A DNA stretch of 64,000 nucleotides from UBA7359 sp963976795 (lineage in GTDB: Bacteria; Pseudomonadota; Gammaproteobacteria; Eutrophobiales; Eutrophobiaceae). The stretch covers positions 1 to 64,000 of the forward strand of contig CAXBLT010000012.1 in NCBI GenBank assembly GCA_963976795.1, written 5' to 3'. Both the position numbers and the translations under genes were made by a program. Position 1 is the stretch's first letter; every line of letters begins with the position of its first letter. Shown here piece after piece: positions 36,101 to 43,389 of this stretch. The notes below the pieces were generated by a model. It searched no databases. It saw only the letters and a list, made by a program, of their open reading frames with translations, and was not told the origin of the DNA.

Positions 36101-37204
36101 GTTAGCTTAAGTGGCGATGACGCTGCCAACTATAATCTGATTATCACTAACTCCGGGTCATTAAGCGCAGATATAAGTGCGGCGGATTTGGTTGTTAATG
36201 GAGCCGTCGCGACAAACCGAATCTACGATGGCACTACCGACGCCAGTGTAGCTGGTGGTTCAGTGACGGCCCTGCTCTCTGACGTAGTTTCCTTAAGCGC
36301 TCCCAGCGCCACCTTTGCCGATAAAAATGTCGGCACGGATAAAGCCATCACTACGGCTTATACCTTAAGTGGAACGGATGCCGGCAACTATAATTTAGTT
36401 CAACCGGTTGGCCTGACGGCAGACATTTCGCAACGCACATTGAACGCGACATTAACGGCGAATGATAAAACGTATGACACAACGGTAGCCGCGACTGGAA
36501 CCTTTGGTGATGATCGCATTGCGGGTGATGTATTCGCAATTAGTGGCACATCAAACTTTGATACGAAAGATGCAGGTACCAATAAAACTGTAACGGCAAC
36601 AGGTTTAAGTCTAAGTGGTACTGATGCCGGAAATTATGTCTTGGCTTCAACATCAGCGAATGATTTAGCGGATATTACGCAAGCAGCACTAAATATTACT
36701 GCGAATGATGACAGTAAAGTATTTGACGGTACCGCCTATAGCGGGGGTAATGCTGTGAGCTATGCGGGGTTTGTCGGTGGTGAGAATCAATCCATATTAA
36801 CTGGCACAACAAGCTTTTCCGGTACATCGCAAGGTGCGATTAATCCGGGTAGCTATGTGATTACACCGGGTGGATTAAGCTCAGGAAACTATGCGATCAC
36901 CTTTCTTGATGGCGGTTTAACGATTAACGCTGCGACGATTGGGGGCACTGGTAGTGGTGGTTCAAGTACGAGTGGTGGTAATGGCCCGAACGGTATCTTC
37001 AATGGTTTTCAATCGCAGCAGAATAACAATGTTAATATACCAAACCCAAGTGGTAATTTTGTTCCACCGGGTTCTGGTGGTGGTGCACAATTTCCATTGA
37101 GACAGGGTATTAATAACGGATCACCACCGTTTTCAACTCTGAGCTGGGTGGCAAGTCGTAATTTCCAAACGGGTGGAAATAATAACGATGAAGACGACGA
37201 GTAA
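30161..37204 (+). CDS. Two-partner secretion exoprotein (TpsA, filamentous haemagglutinin-like) with Gly-rich and YDG/MBG repeats
   Basis: 2347 residues. A signal peptide (about 1-27, ending TGVTANP) is followed by a TPS secretion domain (about 28-290) with RVIINWQDF, ALNRVVSGN and LINPNGIVVGADA, the hallmarks recognised by a TpsB transporter. Then come three very Gly-rich stretches built of GGxGG units (about 400-690, 860-1290 and 1510-1585) separated by beta-helix-like segments (GDITVN, GNLDLQSGGD). Four YDG/MBG-type repeats (about 1920-2257) follow, then a Gly/Asn/Pro-rich tail ending NNNDEDDE. No cysteine-based anchor or toxin domain is seen. Likely a secreted or surface adhesin exported by the next gene. 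Confidence 0.93.
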   Translation: MTINNNQSPAAFLATLLLTFTTGVTANPVGEQVIQGQAGFARNGSNLIITQGSQRVIINWQDFSNANGELTKFIQPNNSSAALNRVVSGNLSSLLGDLEANGHVYLINPNGIVVGADANINTQSFIASTLDVADADFMNGGDLNFVGDSQKTIENLGTINGGNGDVFLIAKHVDNSGTIKAEGHAGLAGGNDVLLKASGDDRLAVRVTDKDGRVDQKGLVEATKIELRTAGNNPYALAINHEGISRATSAVNKKGRIILFAEGGTAKADGTFDASAPDGGDGGFIETSGTHVEIANTINVDTSARNGVTGTWLIDPEDIEINSVSTIGGASLINASTIEGNLENTHVTITSNNALGGNGDITVNESIISVSTNNLTMNAGAGGDVTVNQSIDVGGDLALNAGNGASGSAGSDANAFSSLAATNGQDGQRGGFVQVDAELTAANVTLRGGRGGNGGDGGRALTNPGVTHYPNQSSMARGGEAGQGGAGGMVSVNAEISATGNLDIQSGGGGSGGDGGYSSKYFGPSGDLQGAPNGADGGDAGAAGLVEINNTINADYLQLVAGAGGTGGKGGYTDGVDVGGTPTRGLGGDGGSGGLVVINTSQLNLNSALIQAGSGSQGGVNGDITSDGAFNGGNGSSSGSSGELILQQNLTINGTGDFVLRSFSGQPGRPGLSGYLGGSDGIDGSPGANGNIWLGAYSINTAGNLDLQSGGDITGSGLLTANDISLNANTLNAAIGSTGAGAIQTNATGVISATASNGAGGIYLSKQGDVNLSNIALDSGTGDTELTAVSGGITSDTSTFNFSGANLTLTTTEATDNNTPGDRNISIGAGGISAANSNLVLTSADDVIVDGAIDAASFVATAGDGIAGTAGADGVGTGTSGLVGTDGEAGGSITISGAISSSSSGQISLHTGNGGQGGNGGDAGISSAGSLDAPGQGGQGGMGGDGGMLTLNADLNTGGGLNISTGIGAAAGATGQSAVGTMANNMKGGDGVAGAMGGAGGSLLDNTQLLGQISSGVYSSHSIVLGNGGAGGQGGNAGESRSTNDSAAGGNGGAGGQGGAGGSLTSDATALAGVVVSVGAGGTGGIGGNGGDSRGISDGSGQELVYGGEGGRGGTGGTGGALTLLQPILNNGDINLFSSGNGGNGGQGGTRGKSNDRRVIAGGQGGTGATGGQGGNAGAINLNALTSTTGDVSINFGISGSGGKGGTGGRGGDGSMGGGAPGAGGVGGRGGTGGASGSTDTLSLIDVVAFGDVNINSTDGLAGTGGEAGLGGQNTSTLVTASSGSTGSAGSVTQDPLVIRNLSENMSITAQTGSINTNDLIIDSGAGSFSLEVGQGNLNPVSVTAGDINLLTSGLNSSIGTMADRLTLQATGLISLAANNGNGGIYVEHLGDTYLNSSVLAGSGDFDITSGGGLSTGADFQLTAANFTLASSGDIQINTNLDLPALNMSATASGAIQINEDISIASLSATSGSNGDILVDGIITTLAASVDLIAGASGSILVNQSINSAGAITIRAGNGSAGGNGGSVTLNQRIDAVGDISIHTGDGGNGNNGSHSACHLYGVCTSPPITNLSAQKGGSGGDGGHLILNAGLSSSNGNIDLDADSSGGLVGSDGIGAIVTGPDPTAGVAGFISGSLIEVTANNGSINISGAINAESGSDVSLLAGTEVGQLLTFTTPQDFSLTGSSNLTLQGYGFSTSNNFSTENGDITINSGAGDLTLNSGAALSSTGSGNILFVSEADFHNDSGTNAPFSLGSGRFVVYSTRPDDNRNDIGTDTNAIAHDFVQYGGSFDSSDLIPAFLPAGNGFVYSVQPVLTGVTVTVNNQTIDYGQNINLADFSLDASAPASYEVDSSAIAIADFELSVPPSISVGDITLALDSSVGYGTSGFAQAGSYTGGIEAVFVSGTSNGLSLNGSADLTVNTIDLNVSLAADNRVYDATSDATVSISSDDRVAGDMLLIDAGTSSFADKNVGTDKLVTVAGVSLSGDDAANYNLIITNSGSLSADISAADLVVNGAVATNRIYDGTTDASVAGGSVTALLSDVVSLSAPSATFADKNVGTDKAITTAYTLSGTDAGNYNLVQPVGLTADISQRTLNATLTANDKTYDTTVAATGTFGDDRIAGDVFAISGTSNFDTKDAGTNKTVTATGLSLSGTDAGNYVLASTSANDLADITQAALNITANDDSKVFDGTAYSGGNAVSYAGFVGGENQSILTGTTSFSGTSQGAINPGSYVITPGGLSSGNYAITFLDGGLTINAATIGGTGSGGSSTSGGNGPNGIFNGFQSQQNNNVNIPNPSGNFVPPGSGGGAQFPLRQGINNGSPPFSTLSWVASRNFQTGGNNNDEDDE
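35922..36930 (+). repeat. Four YDG/MBG-type repeats in the exoprotein
   Basis: About four ~80-codon units. Units 1 and 2 share FADKNVGTDK and units 1-3 share DA.NY.L near their ends. Each opens with a beta strand and a [VI]YD[AG]T or TYDTT element (RVYDAT, RIYDGT, KTYDTT, KVFDGT). Such units form stalk-like beta domains in adhesins. Copies differ enough that duplication is not recent. Confidence 0.8.
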
Positions 37205-37242
37205 TCAGTCTTAATTAAAATAATAAACACGGTAAACATAAC

Positions 37243-38991
37243 GTGAGTTTTCAGTTAAGCCATCTTTGCGGTGGTTTGTTCCTGTCATTTTTGTTGACGA
37301 GTATAGTGTTCGCGGGCTCACCGGACATAGAACGCATCGCACCCAAAGAAGTGCCTTCTGATGTAGGTGGTGAATTAATTCAAGATGATCTACCTGACGT
37401 TGTACCGAGTCCTGATCGTGACGCAGTATTAGTTGATGCCTTAAAGGGTATTGTTTTTATTGATGATGCGAGCAAGCTTGATCCTTCGGGACGAGGTCAC
37501 GCGAGCGGTATTGTTACAGATGGTGATTTAGATATTACCGATGTATCTGTTTTTAAAAAATACTTCGATGAATTTTTAAATCAACCGATCACCTTAAATT
37601 TATTAGATGGTATCACGCATGCAGTCGTGCGCTATTATCGACAGCATGATCGTCCTATTGTTGATGCATTAGCGCCAGAAGGACAAGACATTACTGATGG
37701 TGTATTACAGATTGCAGTGATACTGGGTAAGCGTGGTGATGTGCGCGTTGAAGGTGCGGAGTATTTTTCTGCAGATAAGCTTGTTGGAAACGTACGCTTA
37801 AAGGTGAGTGAAACAATTACGCAAGCTGAACTGGAAGAAGATATTGCCTGGATGAATAACAATCCATTTAGAACAGTCGATATTTTATTCGAGCGTGGTA
37901 AAGAATTCAGTGAAACGGATATCGTGTTGGATGTTGAAGATCGTTTTCCTTTGCGCGTTTATGGTGGTGTGGAAGATAGCGGTACGGAACTGACGGGTAA
38001 GCGTCGTTGGTTAAGTGGTTTTAACTGGGGTAATGCCTTTGGTCTAGATCATCAATTAAATTATCAATTTACCTCTTCGTTAGATATAGATGTATTAAAC
38101 GCACATAGTTTTAACTACAAAGCACCGCTACCTTGGCGACATACAGCAAGTTTGTTTGGTGCCTATGTGAAATCCGATCCAGCAACCACTTCTGGAGGTT
38201 TTAATCTTGACGGTGAAAACTATCAATTAGGTTTTCGTTACAATATTCCTTTAAGTAAATATAAAAAACTGAATCATGAGTTAGCATTAGGTTATGACTT
38301 CAAACGCAGTAATAATAATTTAGAGTTTGGTGGTTTAAGTGTGTTTAGTACCTTTACTAATGTTTCACAATTTTCTGTTGCGTATAATGGTAGTGTCAAA
38401 GATAAATACGGTGCGACCAGTTTTGGCAGTACGGTGAATGTTAGTCCCGGGGACATGATGGGTGATAACCGCGATATTGAGTTTGCTGCATCTCGCGCAT
38501 TAGCTTCAGCGGATTATATTTATAGCCGGTTTAATTTTAATCGCGTTACACGATTACCTTTTGAGTTTAGTTGGCTAGCAGAACTTCAGTTTCAAGTCTC
38601 AAATAAAAATCTTTTGGGCAGTGAACAATTTGGTATCGGGGGCTATCAAACGATACGTGCTTACGATGCGTATGCCGCTGTTGGTGACGAGGGTATTATA
38701 ATTAAAAACGAAATTCGCTCACCGGCAATGGTCTTGCTCAAACACCTCAAGATTGAAGTGCCAAAAGAAGAGTTACAGTTTTTGTGGTTTCTAGATTACG
38801 GCTCAGTTAATAATGTTGATCTCTTAGCCGGCGAAGGTGGCACTGATCTGATGTCGACTGGTGTAGGTGTACGTTATTCTATCGCGCCTTATTTGACTGT
38901 AAGGTCTGACTATGGGTGGCAATTGAAGAAATTAAGCGCGACAGATAGCCTTGATAGTCGCTTACATATCGGTTTCGTCCTCGCGTATTAA
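37243..38991 (+). CDS. TpsB outer-membrane transporter (ShlB/FhaC/HecB family)
   Basis: 582 residues: signal peptide (about 1-24), linker, POTRA-type domains (about 80-240; LNLLDGITHAVVRYYRQHDRP, GVLQIAVILGKRGDVRVEG) and a 16-strand-type barrel (about 250-582) ending in an aromatic-containing strand LHIGFVLAY. In FhaC-type transporters the POTRA domains bind the TPS domain of the substrate and the barrel passes it through the outer membrane. It starts with GTG at 37243, 38 bp after the exoprotein, which is almost certainly its substrate. Confidence 0.93.
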   Translation: MSFQLSHLCGGLFLSFLLTSIVFAGSPDIERIAPKEVPSDVGGELIQDDLPDVVPSPDRDAVLVDALKGIVFIDDASKLDPSGRGHASGIVTDGDLDITDVSVFKKYFDEFLNQPITLNLLDGITHAVVRYYRQHDRPIVDALAPEGQDITDGVLQIAVILGKRGDVRVEGAEYFSADKLVGNVRLKVSETITQAELEEDIAWMNNNPFRTVDILFERGKEFSETDIVLDVEDRFPLRVYGGVEDSGTELTGKRRWLSGFNWGNAFGLDHQLNYQFTSSLDIDVLNAHSFNYKAPLPWRHTASLFGAYVKSDPATTSGGFNLDGENYQLGFRYNIPLSKYKKLNHELALGYDFKRSNNNLEFGGLSVFSTFTNVSQFSVAYNGSVKDKYGATSFGSTVNVSPGDMMGDNRDIEFAASRALASADYIYSRFNFNRVTRLPFEFSWLAELQFQVSNKNLLGSEQFGIGGYQTIRAYDAYAAVGDEGIIIKNEIRSPAMVLLKHLKIEVPKEELQFLWFLDYGSVNNVDLLAGEGGTDLMSTGVGVRYSIAPYLTVRSDYGWQLKKLSATDSLDSRLHIGFVLAY

Positions 38992-39061
38992 GCGTTTCGC
39001 ATTTCAACTGTTTCTACTTTCTAATACAATTGTTTTTTGAGAAACCATATTTGGAATATTG

Positions 39062-39580
39062 ATGTCTATCAGAAACTTCAAAGATAAATCACCTAACATT
39101 CACCCAAATGCTTATGTTGATGAAACGGCCGTTGTCATCGGTGATGTTACGATTGGTGAAGACAGCTCCGTCTGGCCTATGTCAGTGATTCGTGGTGATG
39201 TTAATTCAATCACTATTGGTGCGCGGACGAATATTCAGGACGGATCAGTATTACATGAATCTCATACCAGTGAATTTTCTTCAGGATACCCGCTTGTTAT
39301 TGGTGATGATGTTACGGTTGGACATAAAGCGCTGTTGCATGCCTGTACTGTTGGCAACATGTGTCTGGTTGGTATGTCAGCGACAGTGATGGACGGTGCT
39401 GTCCTAGGTGATTATGTGATCATTGGCGCAAGCAGTTTGGTGCCGCCGGGGAAGAAATTGGAATCGGGTTATCTGTATGTGGGTAGTCCCGTAAAACAAG
39501 TGCGTGAACTCAATGAAAATGAGCGTGCCTTCCTCGAATACTCAGCAAAACATTACGCACATCTTAAAGATGAGTATTAA
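39062..39580 (+). CDS. Gamma-class carbonic anhydrase family protein (YrdA-like)
   Basis: 172-residue left-handed beta-helix protein with hexapeptide repeats. The metal-binding histidines are apparent: His in SVLHESH and the pair in VGHKALLHAC, with RGDVNSITIG and NIQDGSV between. YrdA/PaaY-type proteins hydrate CO2 or act on acyl-CoA; catalytic activity in this branch is variable. ATG 39062 is used, with a TTG one codon upstream as an alternative. It lies 70 bp after tpsB but is of housekeeping type, so it may be unrelated to secretion. Confidence 0.93.
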   Translation: MSIRNFKDKSPNIHPNAYVDETAVVIGDVTIGEDSSVWPMSVIRGDVNSITIGARTNIQDGSVLHESHTSEFSSGYPLVIGDDVTVGHKALLHACTVGNMCLVGMSATVMDGAVLGDYVIIGASSLVPPGKKLESGYLYVGSPVKQVRELNENERAFLEYSAKHYAHLKDEY

Positions 39581-39762
39581 GTCTTAATAAATAACATTAG
39601 ATTTTGATAATAAAGCATTAATTTATTTTTAAGTTTAAGAGTATGTTAAAAAAATAATTTTATGCCCATTGATCAGCGAAAGATAAGGCGTTAGGGTTAA
39701 CCCAATAACAACAATAAAACCTATTGAAATATATAGGAAGCATCAGGAATTAGCTTAAACTC

Positions 39763-42700
39763 ATGAGCTCTAGGGAAAAATGGTTTTCCAATCTTATTAT
39801 TAGAGTACCGTTGATGATACGGGTATTCTTTTGTTTATCTTTATTCACCCTTTCAGTAAATTCCTCAGCCGCCGAAAACACTTTTACGATGGCGGTTAAA
39901 CCACAACACGTTACCGTACCTCAAGGTGGTGTTACTCAAGCCAATTTAGAAGTTGTTGAATTTGGGAAATTTGATGCCCCAGTTTTTATTCAGCCTGAAA
40001 TTCAGAATGGTATTCGATTGGATTTACTCAGTGCAGCTACCGGTTATGTCAGGTATAGCAGTGCCCGACAATGGATAGTATCGCCTGATAGTAGCAATAA
40101 AAGTATCAGCCAACTAACAATTACGACTTATCCGGATACAGTCCCTGGAGAATACACGCTTACTGTATGGGGGCAACGTAATGACCAAAAAACAGTAGAT
40201 CGGGTTGTGCGTAGGGGGCGGACGTATCAGATCCCTACAAAAGTACCGAATATCTCTAAAGCCATTGCAACAATCAAAGTAACAGTAACGGCTGATCCTG
40301 CTTTTATCGGATTGATAGAGCCTGTTGAGTTTGAAATTTCTGCTGGTGTAACAGAAATGATTACCCCGCCTTCGCCAAACTTTTATTTAAATCAGATTTA
40401 TATAACTGCATCAAGATCGATTAACACTATCAAAATGGAAGCTGCCATGGAAACTAAGGCAGAGGGTGTGAGTGTTGTTATGATGTATAACAACCGGCAT
40501 AAACCCGGTGTTACGCCCTCTAATTACTTGCGTGTAACAGTAACAGAACAGGCAAAACCTGGCACCTACTATGCAATTGTTACAGCTACCTCGAAAGGTA
40601 CTAATAAGAAGACATTAACTAGAACTGCTAGAGTCAAACTTATCGTTCCTGAAAAAGTTGATGAAGAGCCAACATCGGTTTCAATAGATAAAGATATTAA
40701 GCCGGATGAAGTCAATTGTATCGGTGCGAGTTGTGCGGAAGATATTGGCACTAATTTTGGTGGTGATCCCGATTCAGCTGTGTCTACACGCTCCGTTTTA
40801 GATGATTTGGGCTATGACAAAAAAGACGCTTCGAATCTAACTTTGAACACGGGTTTATTACCCAGACAAAATAGAACACTGGCAACTCCATTAATTAAAA
40901 CCTGTGAACGTTGTCAATCTCTGGCGGACAGGATTTATGAATTGGATGAACGTTTGGTAACGTTAGAAAGTTCCATGACCTTGTGGGAATCTGTTGAAAA
41001 TGATCCCGCCAAACGTAATGCACTCATCAAAGAACAGGAAGAAAATGAAGCTGAACAAGCGAGATTAAGAAAACAACTAACAGAATGCGAAAAGCAATGT
41101 TATCCCTCAACAACATCTATCCAGATTAATTGTAAAGGTCCGGGGTGTACTGAGGGAATCACCGGAACATGTATTGGGAATTCTTGTGGTAAGTCATTCG
41201 ATTTGTATTGTCCGGGAACAGCTTGTGCAGAAGATGTGCTTGTTTCTTGTTCAGGTGATGATTGTGCTAATGAAGGCACTTTAGACTGTGAAACGGGTGA
41301 ATGTACAGAGGTGGGTAGTTTTTCTTGTGGAGGTTTTGGATGCAATGCTGTTCCCACCCATTCAGTTTTGGATGATTTGGATTATGACAAAACAAACGTT
41401 TCGAATTTACCGTTGAACACTAATTTATTCCCTAGACAAAATACAACGCTAGTCCCAAGAACCCAGACCTGTGAGCTTTGCCAATCAATCGCAGATCAAC
41501 TCTATGAGTTGGATGTGCGCCTGAATGAACTGGAAAACGGTCAGCACTTGTGGGAGGCCGTGCAAGATCAACCAGCAGAACAGGAAAAACTTCACAAGGA
41601 AGCACGGGATAAAAAAGTGGAAAGGGAGAAGCTGGCGGCAAAATTGGAACTATGCCAAAAGAAATGCCCCAAGGAAGAATATATTTCCTTCCCCGAATCG
41701 ATTGAAATCAATTGTGTTGGGACTGGCTGTACTGAGGGTATTACCGGGACATGTATTGGAAACTCCTGTGGCGAATCATTTGATTTATTTTGTCCAGGGA
41801 CGGGTTGTGCAGAAGATGTTCTTGTTTCTTGCTCAGATGATAGTTGCGCTAATGAAGGAACAGTAGATTGTGATGCCGGCAAATGTGATGGCGTAGGTGG
41901 GTTTACATGTGGAGACGCTGGTTGTGAAGAGGTACTGCCAAATTCTACCCCGAATAATTTCATATCCGTACTTGATGATGTGGGATTTGATACAGGACTA
42001 GGTTTCGGTTCCGCCACTTTTGTATCTCCTGCTAACGCAGCTTGTCCACGATGTGAATATAGTGCTCAAGTCAGGAATGAGTTGATAAAAGAATTTAATG
42101 AGTTTGAAGAAAGATTTAATAGAGTTCTGGATTGGATAGTTGAAGCAAAAGCTGATTCCGTTGCAGCAAGAGAAGATGTTAAGTCTATGATGGAAGAAAT
42201 AAAAGCTATAAAAGAATCGAGTTTCACTTCTTACGTAGATGAAAAGTACCTACACAGGTACATTACTGAAAATGGTCACGAAGCTACCAGTTTACTGATT
42301 GAGGATATGAGTGAAGAGGAAATCTCTGCCATGGAAGAGGTAGAAGACAGTCTTGATAGAAAATTAGAAAACCTAGAAGAGAGACTGCCAAAAGCGAAGA
42401 GAGATTTTGATGTAAAAGCTAAACGTTTTATTAACCTTATTAGTAAAAGAACTATATTAATTCGTGAGAGAAAAGAGTTAATAGCAAAGCTTGATGAAGC
42501 TGCAAAAGCGTTGCATGCATGTGAACTCAAATGGTGTATCACCGTCGAGTTAATTGATGTCATCAGTATTGCCGGCAATCCACCTTATGATCGTATAGAC
42601 CCAATTAAAGAAGAGAGTGATGATAACGTTGCTACGGTTAAGGTTATTAATAATATCCCAATTAGTCGATTGCCTGCTCCTTCTCCAGCACACTTACCAT

Positions 42701-42840
42701 TTTGTTCCGAAACGCATTATCACGGGAGTGCGAAAAATTGTAATGGTGTTTTAACTCCTGACCTGTTTCCAGGTAACTGTGGCCAAGGTAAGGAATCAGA
42801 AGTTAAATCTATTCCCGTTACTTCTTGTCCGGATTTATAA
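39763..42840 (+). CDS. Secreted Cys-repeat and coiled-coil protein of unknown family
   Basis: 1025 residues, not recognised. A signal peptide (about 1-37, ending NSSAAEN) is followed by two beta-rich, probably Ig-like regions (about 40-178 and 185-297). Then come repeating modules: SVLDDLGYDK opener (344, 534, 735), a helical segment clamped by CxxC and CxxxC pairs (381/384 with 442/446; 570/573 with 631/635; 761/764 onwards), and blocks of six C-x4-C units at exact 13-residue intervals (first Cys 457, 470, 483, 496, 509, 522; and 651, 664, 677, 690, 703, 716). The C-terminal third is charged coiled coil (about 765-925), then a Cys-containing tail. Export implies disulfides rather than zinc. 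First gene of a tight three-gene operon. Confidence 0.85.
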   Translation: MSSREKWFSNLIIRVPLMIRVFFCLSLFTLSVNSSAAENTFTMAVKPQHVTVPQGGVTQANLEVVEFGKFDAPVFIQPEIQNGIRLDLLSAATGYVRYSSARQWIVSPDSSNKSISQLTITTYPDTVPGEYTLTVWGQRNDQKTVDRVVRRGRTYQIPTKVPNISKAIATIKVTVTADPAFIGLIEPVEFEISAGVTEMITPPSPNFYLNQIYITASRSINTIKMEAAMETKAEGVSVVMMYNNRHKPGVTPSNYLRVTVTEQAKPGTYYAIVTATSKGTNKKTLTRTARVKLIVPEKVDEEPTSVSIDKDIKPDEVNCIGASCAEDIGTNFGGDPDSAVSTRSVLDDLGYDKKDASNLTLNTGLLPRQNRTLATPLIKTCERCQSLADRIYELDERLVTLESSMTLWESVENDPAKRNALIKEQEENEAEQARLRKQLTECEKQCYPSTTSIQINCKGPGCTEGITGTCIGNSCGKSFDLYCPGTACAEDVLVSCSGDDCANEGTLDCETGECTEVGSFSCGGFGCNAVPTHSVLDDLDYDKTNVSNLPLNTNLFPRQNTTLVPRTQTCELCQSIADQLYELDVRLNELENGQHLWEAVQDQPAEQEKLHKEARDKKVEREKLAAKLELCQKKCPKEEYISFPESIEINCVGTGCTEGITGTCIGNSCGESFDLFCPGTGCAEDVLVSCSDDSCANEGTVDCDAGKCDGVGGFTCGDAGCEEVLPNSTPNNFISVLDDVGFDTGLGFGSATFVSPANAACPRCEYSAQVRNELIKEFNEFEERFNRVLDWIVEAKADSVAAREDVKSMMEEIKAIKESSFTSYVDEKYLHRYITENGHEATSLLIEDMSEEEISAMEEVEDSLDRKLENLEERLPKAKRDFDVKAKRFINLISKRTILIRERKELIAKLDEAAKALHACELKWCITVELIDVISIAGNPPYDRIDPIKEESDDNVATVKVINNIPISRLPAPSPAHLPFCSETHYHGSAKNCNGVLTPDLFPGNCGQGKESEVKSIPVTSCPDL
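40792..41985 (+). repeat. Internal duplication in the Cys-repeat protein
   Basis: Codons 344-533 (40792-41361) and 534-734 (41362-41964) are paralogous modules offset by about 582 nt, with a third, shorter copy of the opener beginning near 41965. Similarity is visible at DNA level in the Cys blocks (around 41140-41280 versus 41720-41862), which suggests fairly recent duplication or concerted evolution. Confidence 0.85.
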
Positions 42841-42852
42841 GCATGTATACCA

Positions 42853-43389
42853 ATGGATAAACTTAATTCAAAAAAAATAAACGAGTTTAGCAGGATGGTC
42901 TTGTTTTTTTGTCTATTAGCTTTGGCGGGCAGCCCATCTCAGGCACGTCAATTTCGCAATCTAACTCCCATTGCGTCACCGGAGACACAAGGAGCGAATT
43001 TGCCCGAGGGCGCAGTTCCAGTTCAACAAGCGCAACCACTTTCACGTAGTGATGTAGAGCCTTTGATAAGGGATGTGATTGAAAAATGGAATACGAGCGG
43101 GATGTCATCAACTTTATCTGATCAATTTTATGATAAGAGTAGGTTGCTTGATGTAATGGATACCGGGGTGCCCCGAGACGCGAAATTGCGTATCCAATCG
43201 ATACAAAGTATTCAAACCTTACAGCAATATCAGGTGCCCGCGGAAAATAATAGAAATAATCTGGTTAGTATTGTTTCTGCAACAGCGCGTACACAACTTG
43301 AATTTAATAATTCATCAGGCTTTCAAAAACGCATTGGCACAAATGAATTTATCCTGAAGATTACCCGACCAGCTCCGCCCTCGTTATGA
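42853..43389 (+). CDS. Small exported protein, possibly NTF2/SnoaL-like
   Basis: 178 residues. N-terminal hydrophobic signal (about 14-31, ending GSPSQARQ), a Pro/Gln-rich linker (about 35-60), then a compact domain (about 62-172): helix SDVEPLIRDVIEKWN, region LSDQFYDKSRLLDVM, and late strands VSIVSATARTQLEFN and IGTNEFILKITRP. The helix-then-curved-sheet order recalls NTF2-like proteins; this is a guess from pattern only. Starts 12 nt after the Cys-repeat gene and overlaps the barrel gene by 4 nt, so it probably works with both, perhaps as a periplasmic partner. Confidence 0.75.
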   Translation: MDKLNSKKINEFSRMVLFFCLLALAGSPSQARQFRNLTPIASPETQGANLPEGAVPVQQAQPLSRSDVEPLIRDVIEKWNTSGMSSTLSDQFYDKSRLLDVMDTGVPRDAKLRIQSIQSIQTLQQYQVPAENNRNNLVSIVSATARTQLEFNNSSGFQKRIGTNEFILKITRPAPPSL

